Source: Streptomyces sp. NBC_00708
GTDB taxonomy: Bacteria > Actinomycetota > Actinomycetes > Streptomycetales > Streptomycetaceae
Direction: 5' to 3'
DNA length: 64,000 nucleotides
Assembly: GCA_036226585.1 (NCBI GenBank)
Contig: CP108997.1
Span: 248,001 to 312,000 of the forward strand
The position numbers and the translations under genes are program-made. Below, piece after piece: positions 37,925 to 45,599 of this stretch. How positions within the stretch are numbered: position 1 is the first letter of the stretch; each line of letters opens with the position of its first letter. The notes under the pieces were generated by a model, which saw only the letters and a list, made by a program, of their open reading frames with translations, did no database searches and was not told the DNA's origin.

Positions 37925-39958
37925 TCAGAGGCTCGCCCTCGGCACGCTCTCGTTCCAGGTGCGGGAGAAGACCCGGCGGCCGTCCTCGTACCCGTCGAGC
38001 GTGGCATCCACGTGGAACGCGGTGTCGTCCGAGGTCAGCAGGGTGCGGGTCTCCACGCGTACATCCCAGCCGGTACGCCGGAACCGCATGGTCCAGGCGG
38101 ACTCGCCGCCCACCGAGCCGAAGTCGTCCGCGACGGACGTGTACCTCTCGCAGGCCCGCAGACCCACCTCGATGCCGTTCTCCTCGAACCGCTGGAGTCC
38201 CCGGTCCTTCACGATGTCGAGCGCCGACCGGTAGTCGACCAGGTTCCTCGACACGTTCCACGCCTGCTCGGGCTCGGTCAGCTGGGTGACCTCGGGCGGC
38301 GCGCACCCCTCCGGCTCGCCGAACGGCACCGGAGGCATCGCGTCGGGCGCCCCGGCCGGGCGGACCGGCAGCGTGAGGCGGCTGCCGCTCTCGTACACGC
38401 TGAGGCAGGCGGGTGCGGCGGCGGGCCAGACCAGCGGCCAGTACGAGGTGGAGAGCGAGAGCCGGATGCGGTGCCCCGCCGGGAAGACCTGGGCGACACC
38501 GTTGAGCGGAATCCGCACGGCGTACTTCTCACCCGGCTCCAGCCGCTCGGGCCGGTCGGCGCCGGAGCGGTGGGCGAGGTTGAGCACGCCGTACGTGACC
38601 CGGGTGGCCCGGCCGTCGGGGGCCACGTCGGACAGCCGCACCGCCACCTGCCCGGTCTCCCGGGACGAGGAGACCAGCAGCTCCGCCGAGGGGGCGCCGA
38701 GGATCTCGACGCGTTCCTCCAGCGGACCGGTCTCGAAGACCAGCGAGCCGCCGTCCTCCTCGCGCTGGTCGTAGGGCAGGTCCGGCGGGGCGTTGTACGA
38801 GGCCCATTTTCCGGCGAACTGGCCGACGGACAGCGGTGACTGCACGGTGTGGACGCGCTCCTGGGTCCCGGTCGCCGCCGCCTCGCCGCGCACGATGCCG
38901 CGGTCGCGGAGGGGGTGCGGCACCTCCTCGATGTGCGGGGAGGGCCAGCTGGGCTCGCCCACCCATCGGCCGGGCCGTTCCTCGTAGGAGGTGGAGGGCG
39001 GCACGCTCTCCTGCATCCAGGCGCGGATCATCGGCCCGTCCATGACGCCGTTCTCGACGCCTTTGAGCCAGTGGTCCCACCAGCGGACGACCTCCTGGAG
39101 GTAGCCGATGGCCGGGCCCGGCTCGCCCAGGTGGGGCAGCTTGTGCGACCAGGGCCCGATGAGGCCCTTGCGGGGGACGTCGACGCGGCTCAGGAGCCGG
39201 GTGACGGCGTTGGAGTAGCCGTCGGCCCAGCCGCTGGAGGCGAGTACGGGACAGCGCAGCGCCCCGTAGTCCTCGCTGAGCGAGGCGTGCCGCCAGTAGT
39301 CGTCGCGCTCCTGGTGGCGCAGCCATTCGAGGACCCAGGGCCGTGCGGAGTCCAGCCGTTCGTGCCACATGTCCCGCCAGCGTTCGCCGACGGCGGCGGG
39401 GTCGGGCGGGCAGGTGGAGTAGGCGAACATGGTGCCCGCCTCGGCCAGGTTGTCGGAGAGCATCGCCCCGCCGACGTAGTGCATGTCGTCCGCGTACCGG
39501 TCGTCGGTGAAGGACGCGATGACGATGGCGCCCAGGCTCGGCGGGCGGCGGGCGGCGACCTGGAGTGCGGCGAACCCGCCCCAGGAGATGCCCATCATGC
39601 CGGTGTTGCCGTCGCACCAGGGTCGTTCGGCGAGCCAGGCGAGCACTTCCTCGGCGTCGCGCTGCTCCCGTTCGAGGTATTCGTCCAGCAGGACGCCCTC
39701 GGACTCGCCGGTCCCCCGCACATCGACGCGTACGCAGGCGTAGCCGTGGCCGGCGATGTACGGATGGTGGATGGCGTCGCGGGTGGAGGTCAGGTCGTTC
39801 TTGCGGTACGGGACGGCCTCCAGGATGGCGGGGACCGGTTGGCGGTCGGAGGTGGTGGGGCGCCAGATCCTGGCCGACAGCCGGACCCCGTCCGACATGC
39901 TGATGGTGACGTGGTCCTCTTGGCCTACCTCGTACGGCAGTCGGTCGACATGTCGCAT
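37925..39958 (-). CDS. CocE/NonD-family serine hydrolase (X-Pro dipeptidyl-peptidase type)
   Basis: 677-residue hydrolase. The N-terminal alpha/beta-hydrolase has the nucleophile elbow GISWGGF (Ser125) and RVDVRGTGESEG near residue 80. The C-terminal jelly-roll domain (PLVWPAAAPACLSVY, GHRIRLSLSTSYWP) is characteristic of cocaine esterase and X-prolyl dipeptidyl peptidases. Substrate unknown: an ester or peptide. ATG 39958 follows AAGGAG at 11 nt. An in-frame GTG at 39997 overlaps the stop of the ATP-grasp gene but lacks a ribosome site. It is transcribed directly after the ATP-grasp gene, so the two probably act together. Confidence 0.9.
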   Translation of the reverse strand: MRHVDRLPYEVGQEDHVTISMSDGVRLSARIWRPTTSDRQPVPAILEAVPYRKNDLTSTRDAIHHPYIAGHGYACVRVDVRGTGESEGVLLDEYLEREQRDAEEVLAWLAERPWCDGNTGMMGISWGGFAALQVAARRPPSLGAIVIASFTDDRYADDMHYVGGAMLSDNLAEAGTMFAYSTCPPDPAAVGERWRDMWHERLDSARPWVLEWLRHQERDDYWRHASLSEDYGALRCPVLASSGWADGYSNAVTRLLSRVDVPRKGLIGPWSHKLPHLGEPGPAIGYLQEVVRWWDHWLKGVENGVMDGPMIRAWMQESVPPSTSYEERPGRWVGEPSWPSPHIEEVPHPLRDRGIVRGEAAATGTQERVHTVQSPLSVGQFAGKWASYNAPPDLPYDQREEDGGSLVFETGPLEERVEILGAPSAELLVSSSRETGQVAVRLSDVAPDGRATRVTYGVLNLAHRSGADRPERLEPGEKYAVRIPLNGVAQVFPAGHRIRLSLSTSYWPLVWPAAAPACLSVYESGSRLTLPVRPAGAPDAMPPVPFGEPEGCAPPEVTQLTEPEQAWNVSRNLVDYRSALDIVKDRGLQRFEENGIEVGLRACERYTSVADDFGSVGGESAWTMRFRRTGWDVRVETRTLLTSDDTAFHVDATLDGYEDGRRVFSRTWNESVPRASL

Positions 39959-39993
39959 ACCTGTGTTCTGCTCCTTCCTCTTCGCGTCCCTGT

Positions 39994-41307
39994 TCACGAC
40001 GCCTTGACGTCGTGGCCGCCCGGTGCGGTGTCGTCGAAGGCGAGGCCGAGTGCGGCGACGCACCGGTCGAACTTGCGCCGCAGGCCCTCCTCGTCGTCCG
40101 CACCGGTGAAGATGTGCGCGATCTCGTAGCTGTAGCTGTCCTGCTGGGGAACGGTGGAGAGCTTCTGCCCCTCGGACGGCACGATGTCGATGCGCACCCC
40201 GGGAATCTCCCGTTCGATGGCCGCGATCCGCTCGGGGCCGGGGACCTCGCGGACCGTTCCTTCGCCGAACCAGCGGTAGTACCACTTGGCGGCCATGCGG
40301 TACGGGCCGCCGCCGCCGGGCACCACCGGGTCCTCGCCGAGGGCGAGGCGGATCATCCGGTGGTGGTTGGGGACGCCGTCGACGAAGTGGAAGAGTTCCG
40401 CGTGGGACTGGGAGTGCCGGGGGTTGATCTCCAGCAGGCTGACCTCGCCGGTCTTCGGGTCGTAGAAGTACTCGATGCTGAAGGTCGCCGCGTCCATGCC
40501 GATCTGCCGGATGGTCCGCTCGCTCACCTCGTGCAGCCGGTGGATGACCGCCGGGGGCAGGGTGCTGGGGTACTGGTGGCGCAGGAAGCAGGGCGAGTCG
40601 GGGTAGTTGATGGAGTCGAGCACCCCGTAGACGGTGACCTCACCGTTGTTCGCGTAGCCCTCGACGGCGACCTGGATGCCGGTCATGGCCTCCTCGGCCA
40701 GGCAGACCTGGCCGCCGACGCCCTCCATCTCCGGTGGGAGGTCGAGGAGTTCGAGGACTGCCTCGAAGGGCTTGCCGACCCGGCCGATCCCGGCGCGTAT
40801 CTTCTCGACGGCGGTACGGAACTCCGCCAAGTCCTCGACCCCGTAGGCGAGTTCCGACGAGTACGCGAGGGCGGGCTTGAGCCACATGGGGAAGCTCACG
40901 CCCTCGGGCGGCCGCGGGTCGTCGGTGTCGAGGTCGACCCGGCCGAAGCGGGGCAGGGCGTCGACGGCCTTCCGCTGCTCCAGCCGGCTCCAGTACTTGT
41001 GCTCGCACTTGACGACGGATTCGAGGCTGGTGGTGCGGGTGCCGTACGCGCGGCCGAGCATCGGTACGAGGGTGCTGACGGGGAAGTCCCAGTAACCGAC
41101 GATCGCGTCGATGCTGCCCTCGTGCGCGTCGAGGACCGCGCGGGCCCGGTCCATCAGCTCGTCGACCGACACCTCACCGCCCTGCAACTCCTCGATGGTC
41201 AGCAGGGGGTGGAAGCGGTAGGTGTCCGCGTCGGGGACGGCGTTCAGGGTCGGCAGGTTCGCCTCGTCCAGACCGAGCACGAAGATGTTCTTGCACTGGG
41301 GGGACAC
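39994..41307 (-). CDS. ATP-grasp domain carboxylate-amine ligase-like protein
   Basis: 437 residues with an ATP-grasp fold. There is an N-terminal Rossmann-like domain (KNIFVLGLDEANLPTL), an ATP-binding segment around MWLKPALAYSSELAYGV, and the metal-binding end FSIEYFYD...LLEINPRHSQSHAELF with Glu and Asn ligands. The family forms acyl-phosphate intermediates and joins carboxylates to amines or thiols; the substrates here are not recognisable. GTG 41307 has AAAGGAC 6-7 nt upstream. It is followed, 35 bp later on the same strand, by the CocE-type hydrolase. Confidence 0.87.
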   Translation of the reverse strand: MSPQCKNIFVLGLDEANLPTLNAVPDADTYRFHPLLTIEELQGGEVSVDELMDRARAVLDAHEGSIDAIVGYWDFPVSTLVPMLGRAYGTRTTSLESVVKCEHKYWSRLEQRKAVDALPRFGRVDLDTDDPRPPEGVSFPMWLKPALAYSSELAYGVEDLAEFRTAVEKIRAGIGRVGKPFEAVLELLDLPPEMEGVGGQVCLAEEAMTGIQVAVEGYANNGEVTVYGVLDSINYPDSPCFLRHQYPSTLPPAVIHRLHEVSERTIRQIGMDAATFSIEYFYDPKTGEVSLLEINPRHSQSHAELFHFVDGVPNHHRMIRLALGEDPVVPGGGGPYRMAAKWYYRWFGEGTVREVPGPERIAAIEREIPGVRIDIVPSEGQKLSTVPQQDSYSYEIAHIFTGADDEEGLRRKFDRCVAALGLAFDDTAPGGHDVKAS

Positions 41308-41355
41308 GCGTCGTCCTTTCGTGGGGTCCACGGCGCGTACCCCCCATCGGCCGGA

Positions 41356-41802
41356 TCAATGGCCGGCCCGCTGTCCCCGTGCTGCCCGCCGGAGCATCCG
41401 GACGAACAGCGCGTGGCCCAGGGCGACCGTGCTCAGGCCGAACATCAGCACGCCCAGGGGAACATGCCAGGCCGCCTCGTGCGCGATGCCCAGCACCACC
41501 TGGACCGAGGCGAGTACGAGGAAGCCGGTCGCGTACAGGACCGGGCGGGGCGAGCCGCCGCCCGGCCGCCAGGCCAGGACCGCGGCGAGCACGTAGAGCA
41601 TGGACGCGCCGTACATCACGCGGGCCCCGACGCTGTGCAGCACCTCGCCATGGGCCGAGAGCAGGAGTCCGGCCGTGACCGCCTGGAAGAAGATGGCCAG
41701 GGTCTGCAGGGCGAGCGAGACCTCGACGAACGTGGTCCGGCCCGGTGCCGCCGCCGTGCCGGGTACGGGGCTGCTCGGTGCTGCCATCGTCGGTGCGGCC
41801 AT
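41356..41802 (-). CDS. Small integral membrane protein (four TM segments)
   Basis: 148 residues with four predicted membrane helices at about 27-48, 60-82, 90-110 and 115-136, and an Arg-rich C-terminus. I do not assign a family. ATG 41802 has GAGAGGA upstream. It is divergent from the ECF41-type sigma gene, and the intergenic region carries mirror-image candidate ECF41 promoters, one pointing at this gene; so it is probably a target of that sigma factor. Confidence 0.82.
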   Translation of the reverse strand: MAAPTMAAPSSPVPGTAAAPGRTTFVEVSLALQTLAIFFQAVTAGLLLSAHGEVLHSVGARVMYGASMLYVLAAVLAWRPGGGSPRPVLYATGFLVLASVQVVLGIAHEAAWHVPLGVLMFGLSTVALGHALFVRMLRRAARGQRAGH

Positions 41803-41857
41803 GACGCGGTCCTCTCTTCTGCCTCGCGGCGGTGGATCGGTACTGTCTCGACGGTCC

Positions 41858-41884
41858 GACGACGTAGCTCCGCGAAATGTGAGG
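41858..41884 (-). promoter_or_regulatory. Candidate ECF41 promoter for the membrane-protein gene
   Basis: On the minus strand CCTCACA (41884-41878) is followed after exactly 16 bp by CGTC (41861-41858). The published ECF41 pattern, as I recall it, is TGTCACA, 16 bp, CGTC. It mirrors the promoter on the other strand. Confidence 0.6.
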
Positions 41885-41894
41885 CCGGGGTCCG

Positions 41895-41921
41895 CCTCAC
41901 ATTCCGGCGCGCTGTTCCGTC
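41895..41921 (+). promoter_or_regulatory. Candidate ECF41 promoter for the sigma gene
   Basis: CCTCACA (41895-41901), 16 bp, CGTC (41918-41921), about 50 bp before the sigma ATG. The -35 element forms the right arm of a perfect 10-bp inverted repeat (41876-41885 and 41894-41903) whose left arm holds the opposite promoter's -35. It fits autoregulation of an ECF41 sigma factor. Confidence 0.6.
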
Positions 41922-41970
41922 GAAGCGTCAGCAGGGGAAACGACGACGAGAACCAGGGACGGTCACGCAC

Positions 41971-42939
41971 ATGAGCACACCTTCCGAAGCGGAGAACGAG
42001 CGGTCCGAACCGGACCTGAGCGCGGTCATCGGCGAACGCCGGCAGCTGATGAACCTCGCCTACCGGATGCTCGGTTCGGTCGCGGAGGCGGAGGACGCCG
42101 TACAGGAGACGTACGTCCGTTGGTACGGCATGTCACCGGAGCGGCAGCGGGCCGTCGAGTCGCCCGGGGCATGGCTGACGACGGTGGCCAGCCGGATCTG
42201 CCTCGATGTGCTGGGCTCGGCGCGGGTCCGGCGCGAGCGCTACGTCGGCGAGTGGATACCGGAGCCGCTGCCCGACCGCTCCGAGTGGGTGGGCGGGCGC
42301 ACCGACGGCGGCCGGGACGAACCCGCGGACCCTGCCGACCGGGTCACCCTGGACGAGTCCGTGAACATGGCCTTCCTGGTCGTGCTGGAGTCCATGACAC
42401 CGGCCGAGCGGGTGACGTTCATCCTGCACGACGTCTTCCGCTACCCCTTCGCGGAGGTCGCCGAGATCGTCGGCCGCAGCGCCCCCGCGTGCCGGCAGCT
42501 CGCCGCGTCGGCCCGCCGGCGCCTGCGGGACGCGCGGGCCGAGACGGGCCCGGCGGCCGGGCAGGCGGCGCTGGTGCGGGAGTTCAAGGAGGCGTGGGAG
42601 GCGAAGAACATCAGTGCGCTGGTGGGCCTCCTGGACCCCGAGGCATCGATGATCACCGACGGGGGCGGCCTGGCCGGTGCGGCGCTGCGCCCGGTGGAGG
42701 GCGGCGAGCGCGTCGCCCAGTACCTCTGCCACTTCGCGGAGAAGGCGCACGGCCTCGTGCTGCTGGAACGGACGGTGAACGGCAGGCCGGGGCTGGTCGC
42801 CCAGCACGCCGGGGTCACGGTCACCGTGGCCGCGTTCGGCCTCGCGGGGAATCGCGTCCACCGCATCTGGGCGGTGCGCAACCCGGAAAAGCTGCGGCCG
42901 TGGCCGGGTCAGGGAGACCCTCAGTCGTGGGGCGGATAG
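41971..42939 (+). CDS. ECF sigma factor, ECF41 type with SnoaL-like C-terminal domain
   Basis: 322 residues. Sigma region 2 (LMNLAYRMLGSVAEAEDAVQETYVRW) and region 4 (VTFILHDVFRYPFAEVAEIVGRSAPACRQLAASARRRL, given here by its blocks FAEVAEIVGRS and CRQLAASARRR) are followed by a roughly 120-residue SnoaL-like extension. The three ECF41 hallmarks are present in slightly altered form: WIPEP (95-99), DGGG (230-233) and NPEKL (304-308). In ECF41 the fused extension replaces a separate anti-sigma factor and modulates activity. Target genes usually lie adjacent, here the divergent membrane protein. The 3' end overlaps the convergent DUF488 gene by 19 bp. Confidence 0.92.
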   Translation: MSTPSEAENERSEPDLSAVIGERRQLMNLAYRMLGSVAEAEDAVQETYVRWYGMSPERQRAVESPGAWLTTVASRICLDVLGSARVRRERYVGEWIPEPLPDRSEWVGGRTDGGRDEPADPADRVTLDESVNMAFLVVLESMTPAERVTFILHDVFRYPFAEVAEIVGRSAPACRQLAASARRRLRDARAETGPAAGQAALVREFKEAWEAKNISALVGLLDPEASMITDGGGLAGAALRPVEGGERVAQYLCHFAEKAHGLVLLERTVNGRPGLVAQHAGVTVTVAAFGLAGNRVHRIWAVRNPEKLRPWPGQGDPQSWGG

Positions 42940-43445
42940 GTCAGCAGGCCGTCGCGGACCCGCGCGTCCTTGTTCAGGACCGCGGGCCGGGTCGACGTGG
43001 GGGACATGATGTCGACGACCTCGGCGCCCGCGACGATCAGCGCGTCGGTGATGAGGCGGCGGTGGCAGCGCCATGGCACGGCCTCGCTGCACATGATCGC
43101 CGGACGTTCGTGCCCGGCGAGTTCCAGTAGCTCGTCCAGCCCTTCCCGGAAGGCGTCGGTCGCCATGTAATCGGCGTAATCACGGAAGGCCTTGACCCGC
43201 CAGAAACCGTTCGCGCTCTCCACACCTTTCGGGGTGTGGCGCCGGCCGCCGAGCTTCGGCAGCCACCGGTATCCGATATCGGGAGGCAGGGAATCGATGA
43301 TGTGCCGCTGATTCCATTGCGGAAGTTTCCGGGACGACGGGTACGAACGCACGTCGGCCAGCAGCGTGACGTCGTTCCGGCGGAGCAGGTCCACCAGTTC
43401 GCCGAACTCCCGCGTCGAATGGCCGATCGTGCAGATCCGGTTCAC
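42921..43445 (-). CDS. DUF488-family protein
   Basis: 174 residues of the DUF488 family. It starts ICTIGHSTREFGELVDLLRR, then ADVRSYPSSRKLPQWN and CSEAVPWRCHRRLI with the conserved cysteines near residues 119 and 126. The biochemical role is unknown. No membrane segment or signal. It converges with the ECF41 sigma gene and overlaps its last 19 bp. It lies 12 bp downstream of the TUDOR-like gene on the same strand and may be co-transcribed with it. Confidence 0.9.
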   Translation of the reverse strand: MNRICTIGHSTREFGELVDLLRRNDVTLLADVRSYPSSRKLPQWNQRHIIDSLPPDIGYRWLPKLGGRRHTPKGVESANGFWRVKAFRDYADYMATDAFREGLDELLELAGHERPAIMCSEAVPWRCHRRLITDALIVAGAEVVDIMSPTSTRPAVLNKDARVRDGLLTYPPHD

Positions 43446-43457
43446 CGCGCCGCCCCG

Positions 43458-43664
43458 TCAGGCCTTCTTCAGCGCGCTGCCCTTGTGCATGGCGACGTGA
43501 CCGGTCTTGTCGCTCTTGATCTCGTACTGCGGCTCCTCCTTGCTGCAGTGCCGGGTGCGCCCTTTGAATTCGACGTCGTGCGTGTGTTTCCCGGTGATGA
43601 CGCCTTCGACATGACCCGCTTCGGAGTTCCATCGCACATGGTCCCCGACGGCGAAATCCTTCAT
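43458..43664 (-). CDS. DUF2945 / HVA1 TUDOR-like small protein
   Basis: 68 residues: MKDFAVGDHVRWNSEAGHVEG, then ITGKHTHDVEFKGRTRHCS and EEPQYEIKSDKTGHVAMHKG. This is the small beta-barrel protein family known as hypervirulence-associated TUDOR domain, common in bacteria, with unknown partners. ATG 43664 has a GAAGGGAAG site; a 14-residue extension to 43706 is unlikely. Confidence 0.88.
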   Translation of the reverse strand: MKDFAVGDHVRWNSEAGHVEGVITGKHTHDVEFKGRTRHCSKEEPQYEIKSDKTGHVAMHKGSALKKA

Positions 43665-43791
43665 GGTCCGGCTTCCCTTCGTTTCTCGTCGTGGCCATGC
43701 TGCCATCCGTCCTGGGTACGCTCATTTCGAGCCGCCCGCCACCGGGGCGGCCCCTTCCATACGTCGGCAGGGACGTGAAAGCGGGTCGAGC

Positions 43792-44562
43792 ATGTGCACC
43801 GCCGAGGACTACCCCGTACGGTCGGCTGCCCGTGCCCGTACGCTCGACGCCCTCGACGAGCGGCTGGTCCGGTGCCGCGCCTGCCCGCGCCTGGTGGAGT
43901 GGCGGGAGGAGACCGCCCGCGTCAAGCGCCCCGCGTTCCGCGACTGGGAGTACTGGGCGCGCCCCGTACCCGGTTTCGGGCCCGCCGACGCCTCCTTGGC
44001 GATCACGGGACTGGCGCCCGCCGCGCACGGCGGGAACCGGACCGGCCGGATGTTCACCGGCGACCGGGCCGGCGACCTGCTGTACGCCACCCTGTACGAC
44101 CTCGGGCTGGCTTCCCGGTCCACGGTGACGGACCTGAACGACGGTCTGGAGCTGTTCGGGGTGCGGGTGACGTCCCCCGTGCACTGCGCACCGCCCGCCA
44201 ACCTCCCCACGCCGGGCGAGCGGGACACCTGCCGGCCCTGGCTGGCCCGGGAACTGGAGCTGCTGCGGCCCACCGTGCGGGCGGTCGTCGTGCTCGGCGG
44301 CTTCGGCTGGCAGGCGACCCTGGCGGCCCTGGAGCGGGCCGGGCGACGGGTGGACCGGCCGAGGCCGGTGTTCGGCCACGGCGCCCGTACGGTGCTGGCG
44401 CCGGCCGACGGGGCGGACGACCCGCTGACGGTGTTCGGGTGCTACCACGTCAGCCAACGCAACGTCTTCACCGGGCGGCTCACGCCGGCGATGCTCCGCG
44501 AGGTGCTGGCCGAGGCGGCACAGACGGCGGGGCTGCCCGTCCTGCGGCCGGGACCGGAGTGA
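43792..44562 (+). CDS. Family-5 uracil-DNA glycosylase (UdgB type)
   Basis: Base-excision repair enzyme with an iron-sulfur cluster, 256 residues. Four cysteines suit a [4Fe-4S] site: C28 and C31 (CRACPRL), C132 and C147. Motif A is GLAPAAHGGNRTGR (73-86), lacking the usual catalytic Asp/Asn, as in family 5; the second motif is YHVSQRN near residue 223. Family 5 removes uracil and some deaminated or oxidised bases. It is divergent from the TUDOR-like gene, with 127 bp between starts. Confidence 0.9.
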   Translation: MCTAEDYPVRSAARARTLDALDERLVRCRACPRLVEWREETARVKRPAFRDWEYWARPVPGFGPADASLAITGLAPAAHGGNRTGRMFTGDRAGDLLYATLYDLGLASRSTVTDLNDGLELFGVRVTSPVHCAPPANLPTPGERDTCRPWLARELELLRPTVRAVVVLGGFGWQATLAALERAGRRVDRPRPVFGHGARTVLAPADGADDPLTVFGCYHVSQRNVFTGRLTPAMLREVLAEAAQTAGLPVLRPGPE

Positions 44563-44597
44563 CGCGACCGCACGGCGGCACGCCGCGCGCGCCGGTG

Positions 44598-45371
44598 TCA
44601 GCCGGCCTGCGGGCTGAGGGTGAACAGCCCGCCGTCCGGGTCGCGCAGGGTCCGCGAGGGCCCCTGCTCCGGCCCGGCGCTGCTGCCGCCCGCCGCGAGG
44701 GCGGCGGCGACCGCCCGGTCCACGTCGTCCACGGCGAAGTTCACCAGCCAGCGCGGGCGCAGGTGGGCGTGCGGGGAGGTGTGGGCCGCTCCCCCGCGCA
44801 GCGACACGGCCTCGCGTCCGGCCCGCTCGACCAGGACGTGGCCGGGGCCGTACGCGACGGCGATCTCCGGCTCGGCGCCCCAGCCGAAGACCTGCGCGTA
44901 GAACACCGCCGCCTCGGACACGTCCCGGGTCCGCAGGTCGAGCCGGGAGGGGGCGGCGCCCGCCTGGCCGTACACCCAGGCGAGCGTGGGGCCCTGCCAG
45001 AAGCCGAAGGCCGCCCCGTCCCGGTCCGCGGCGAGTCCCGCGCGCCCGTCGCCGAGCGCGATGGGGCCCACCGCGAGGGTGGCGCCGCGCTCCTTGATGC
45101 GGGCCGCCGTCACATCGGCGTCCCGTACGGCGAAGTACGGCGTCCACACCGAGGCGGGCGCGAGGCCGGGCCGGCGGGCCCCGATGCCGGCCACCGGGGA
45201 GCCGTCCTGCGACGCGACGAGGAACTGACCGCCCAGCAGACTGGGCCGGAACTCCCAGCCGAGCACGGCCGTGTAGAAGGCGGTGGCGGTCGGCAGGTCA
45301 CCGACCATCAGGTTGACCCAGCACGGAACACCCGGCGCGGGCACCACATGCTCCGCGGCAGACGCAGACAT
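44598..45371 (-). CDS. Two-domain VOC (glyoxalase/bleomycin-resistance fold) protein
   Basis: 257 residues made of two vicinal-oxygen-chelate domains, about 14-130 (CWVNLMVGDLPTATAFYTAVLGWEF) and 140-255 (LDLRTRDVSEAAVFYAQVFGWG ... LRDPDGGLFTL). It resembles the hydroxylase-like VOC proteins common in Streptomyces; substrate unknown. GGAGGAGAG precedes ATG 45371. It converges with the uracil-DNA glycosylase gene. Confidence 0.9.
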   Translation of the reverse strand: MSASAAEHVVPAPGVPCWVNLMVGDLPTATAFYTAVLGWEFRPSLLGGQFLVASQDGSPVAGIGARRPGLAPASVWTPYFAVRDADVTAARIKERGATLAVGPIALGDGRAGLAADRDGAAFGFWQGPTLAWVYGQAGAAPSRLDLRTRDVSEAAVFYAQVFGWGAEPEIAVAYGPGHVLVERAGREAVSLRGGAAHTSPHAHLRPRWLVNFAVDDVDRAVAAALAAGGSSAGPEQGPSRTLRDPDGGLFTLSPQAG

Positions 45372-45599
45372 CAGCTCTCCTCCACAGCCACGTTCCGCAC
45401 CGCGCCCGGCCCGGCGGCGTGAGCCCTGACGGCGGCCCGTGCGCGCGGGTGAGCTTGCGGTGGGCAGGGACGGCCCCTCCCGCCACGGCGCCCAGGGAGG
45501 CCGACGGCCGGTAGAGGGCACGGTGCGCGGTGCCGGTGGTGTGCCGATGGAGCAGCCCTTGAGCGGGAGGGAACCCCGGGCCCGGTCCGGTGCGTCACC

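Noticed and set aside
39959-40285. Extended N-terminus of the CocE-type hydrolase
   Set aside because: It overlaps the ATP-grasp gene in the wrong frame, with shadow-type composition.
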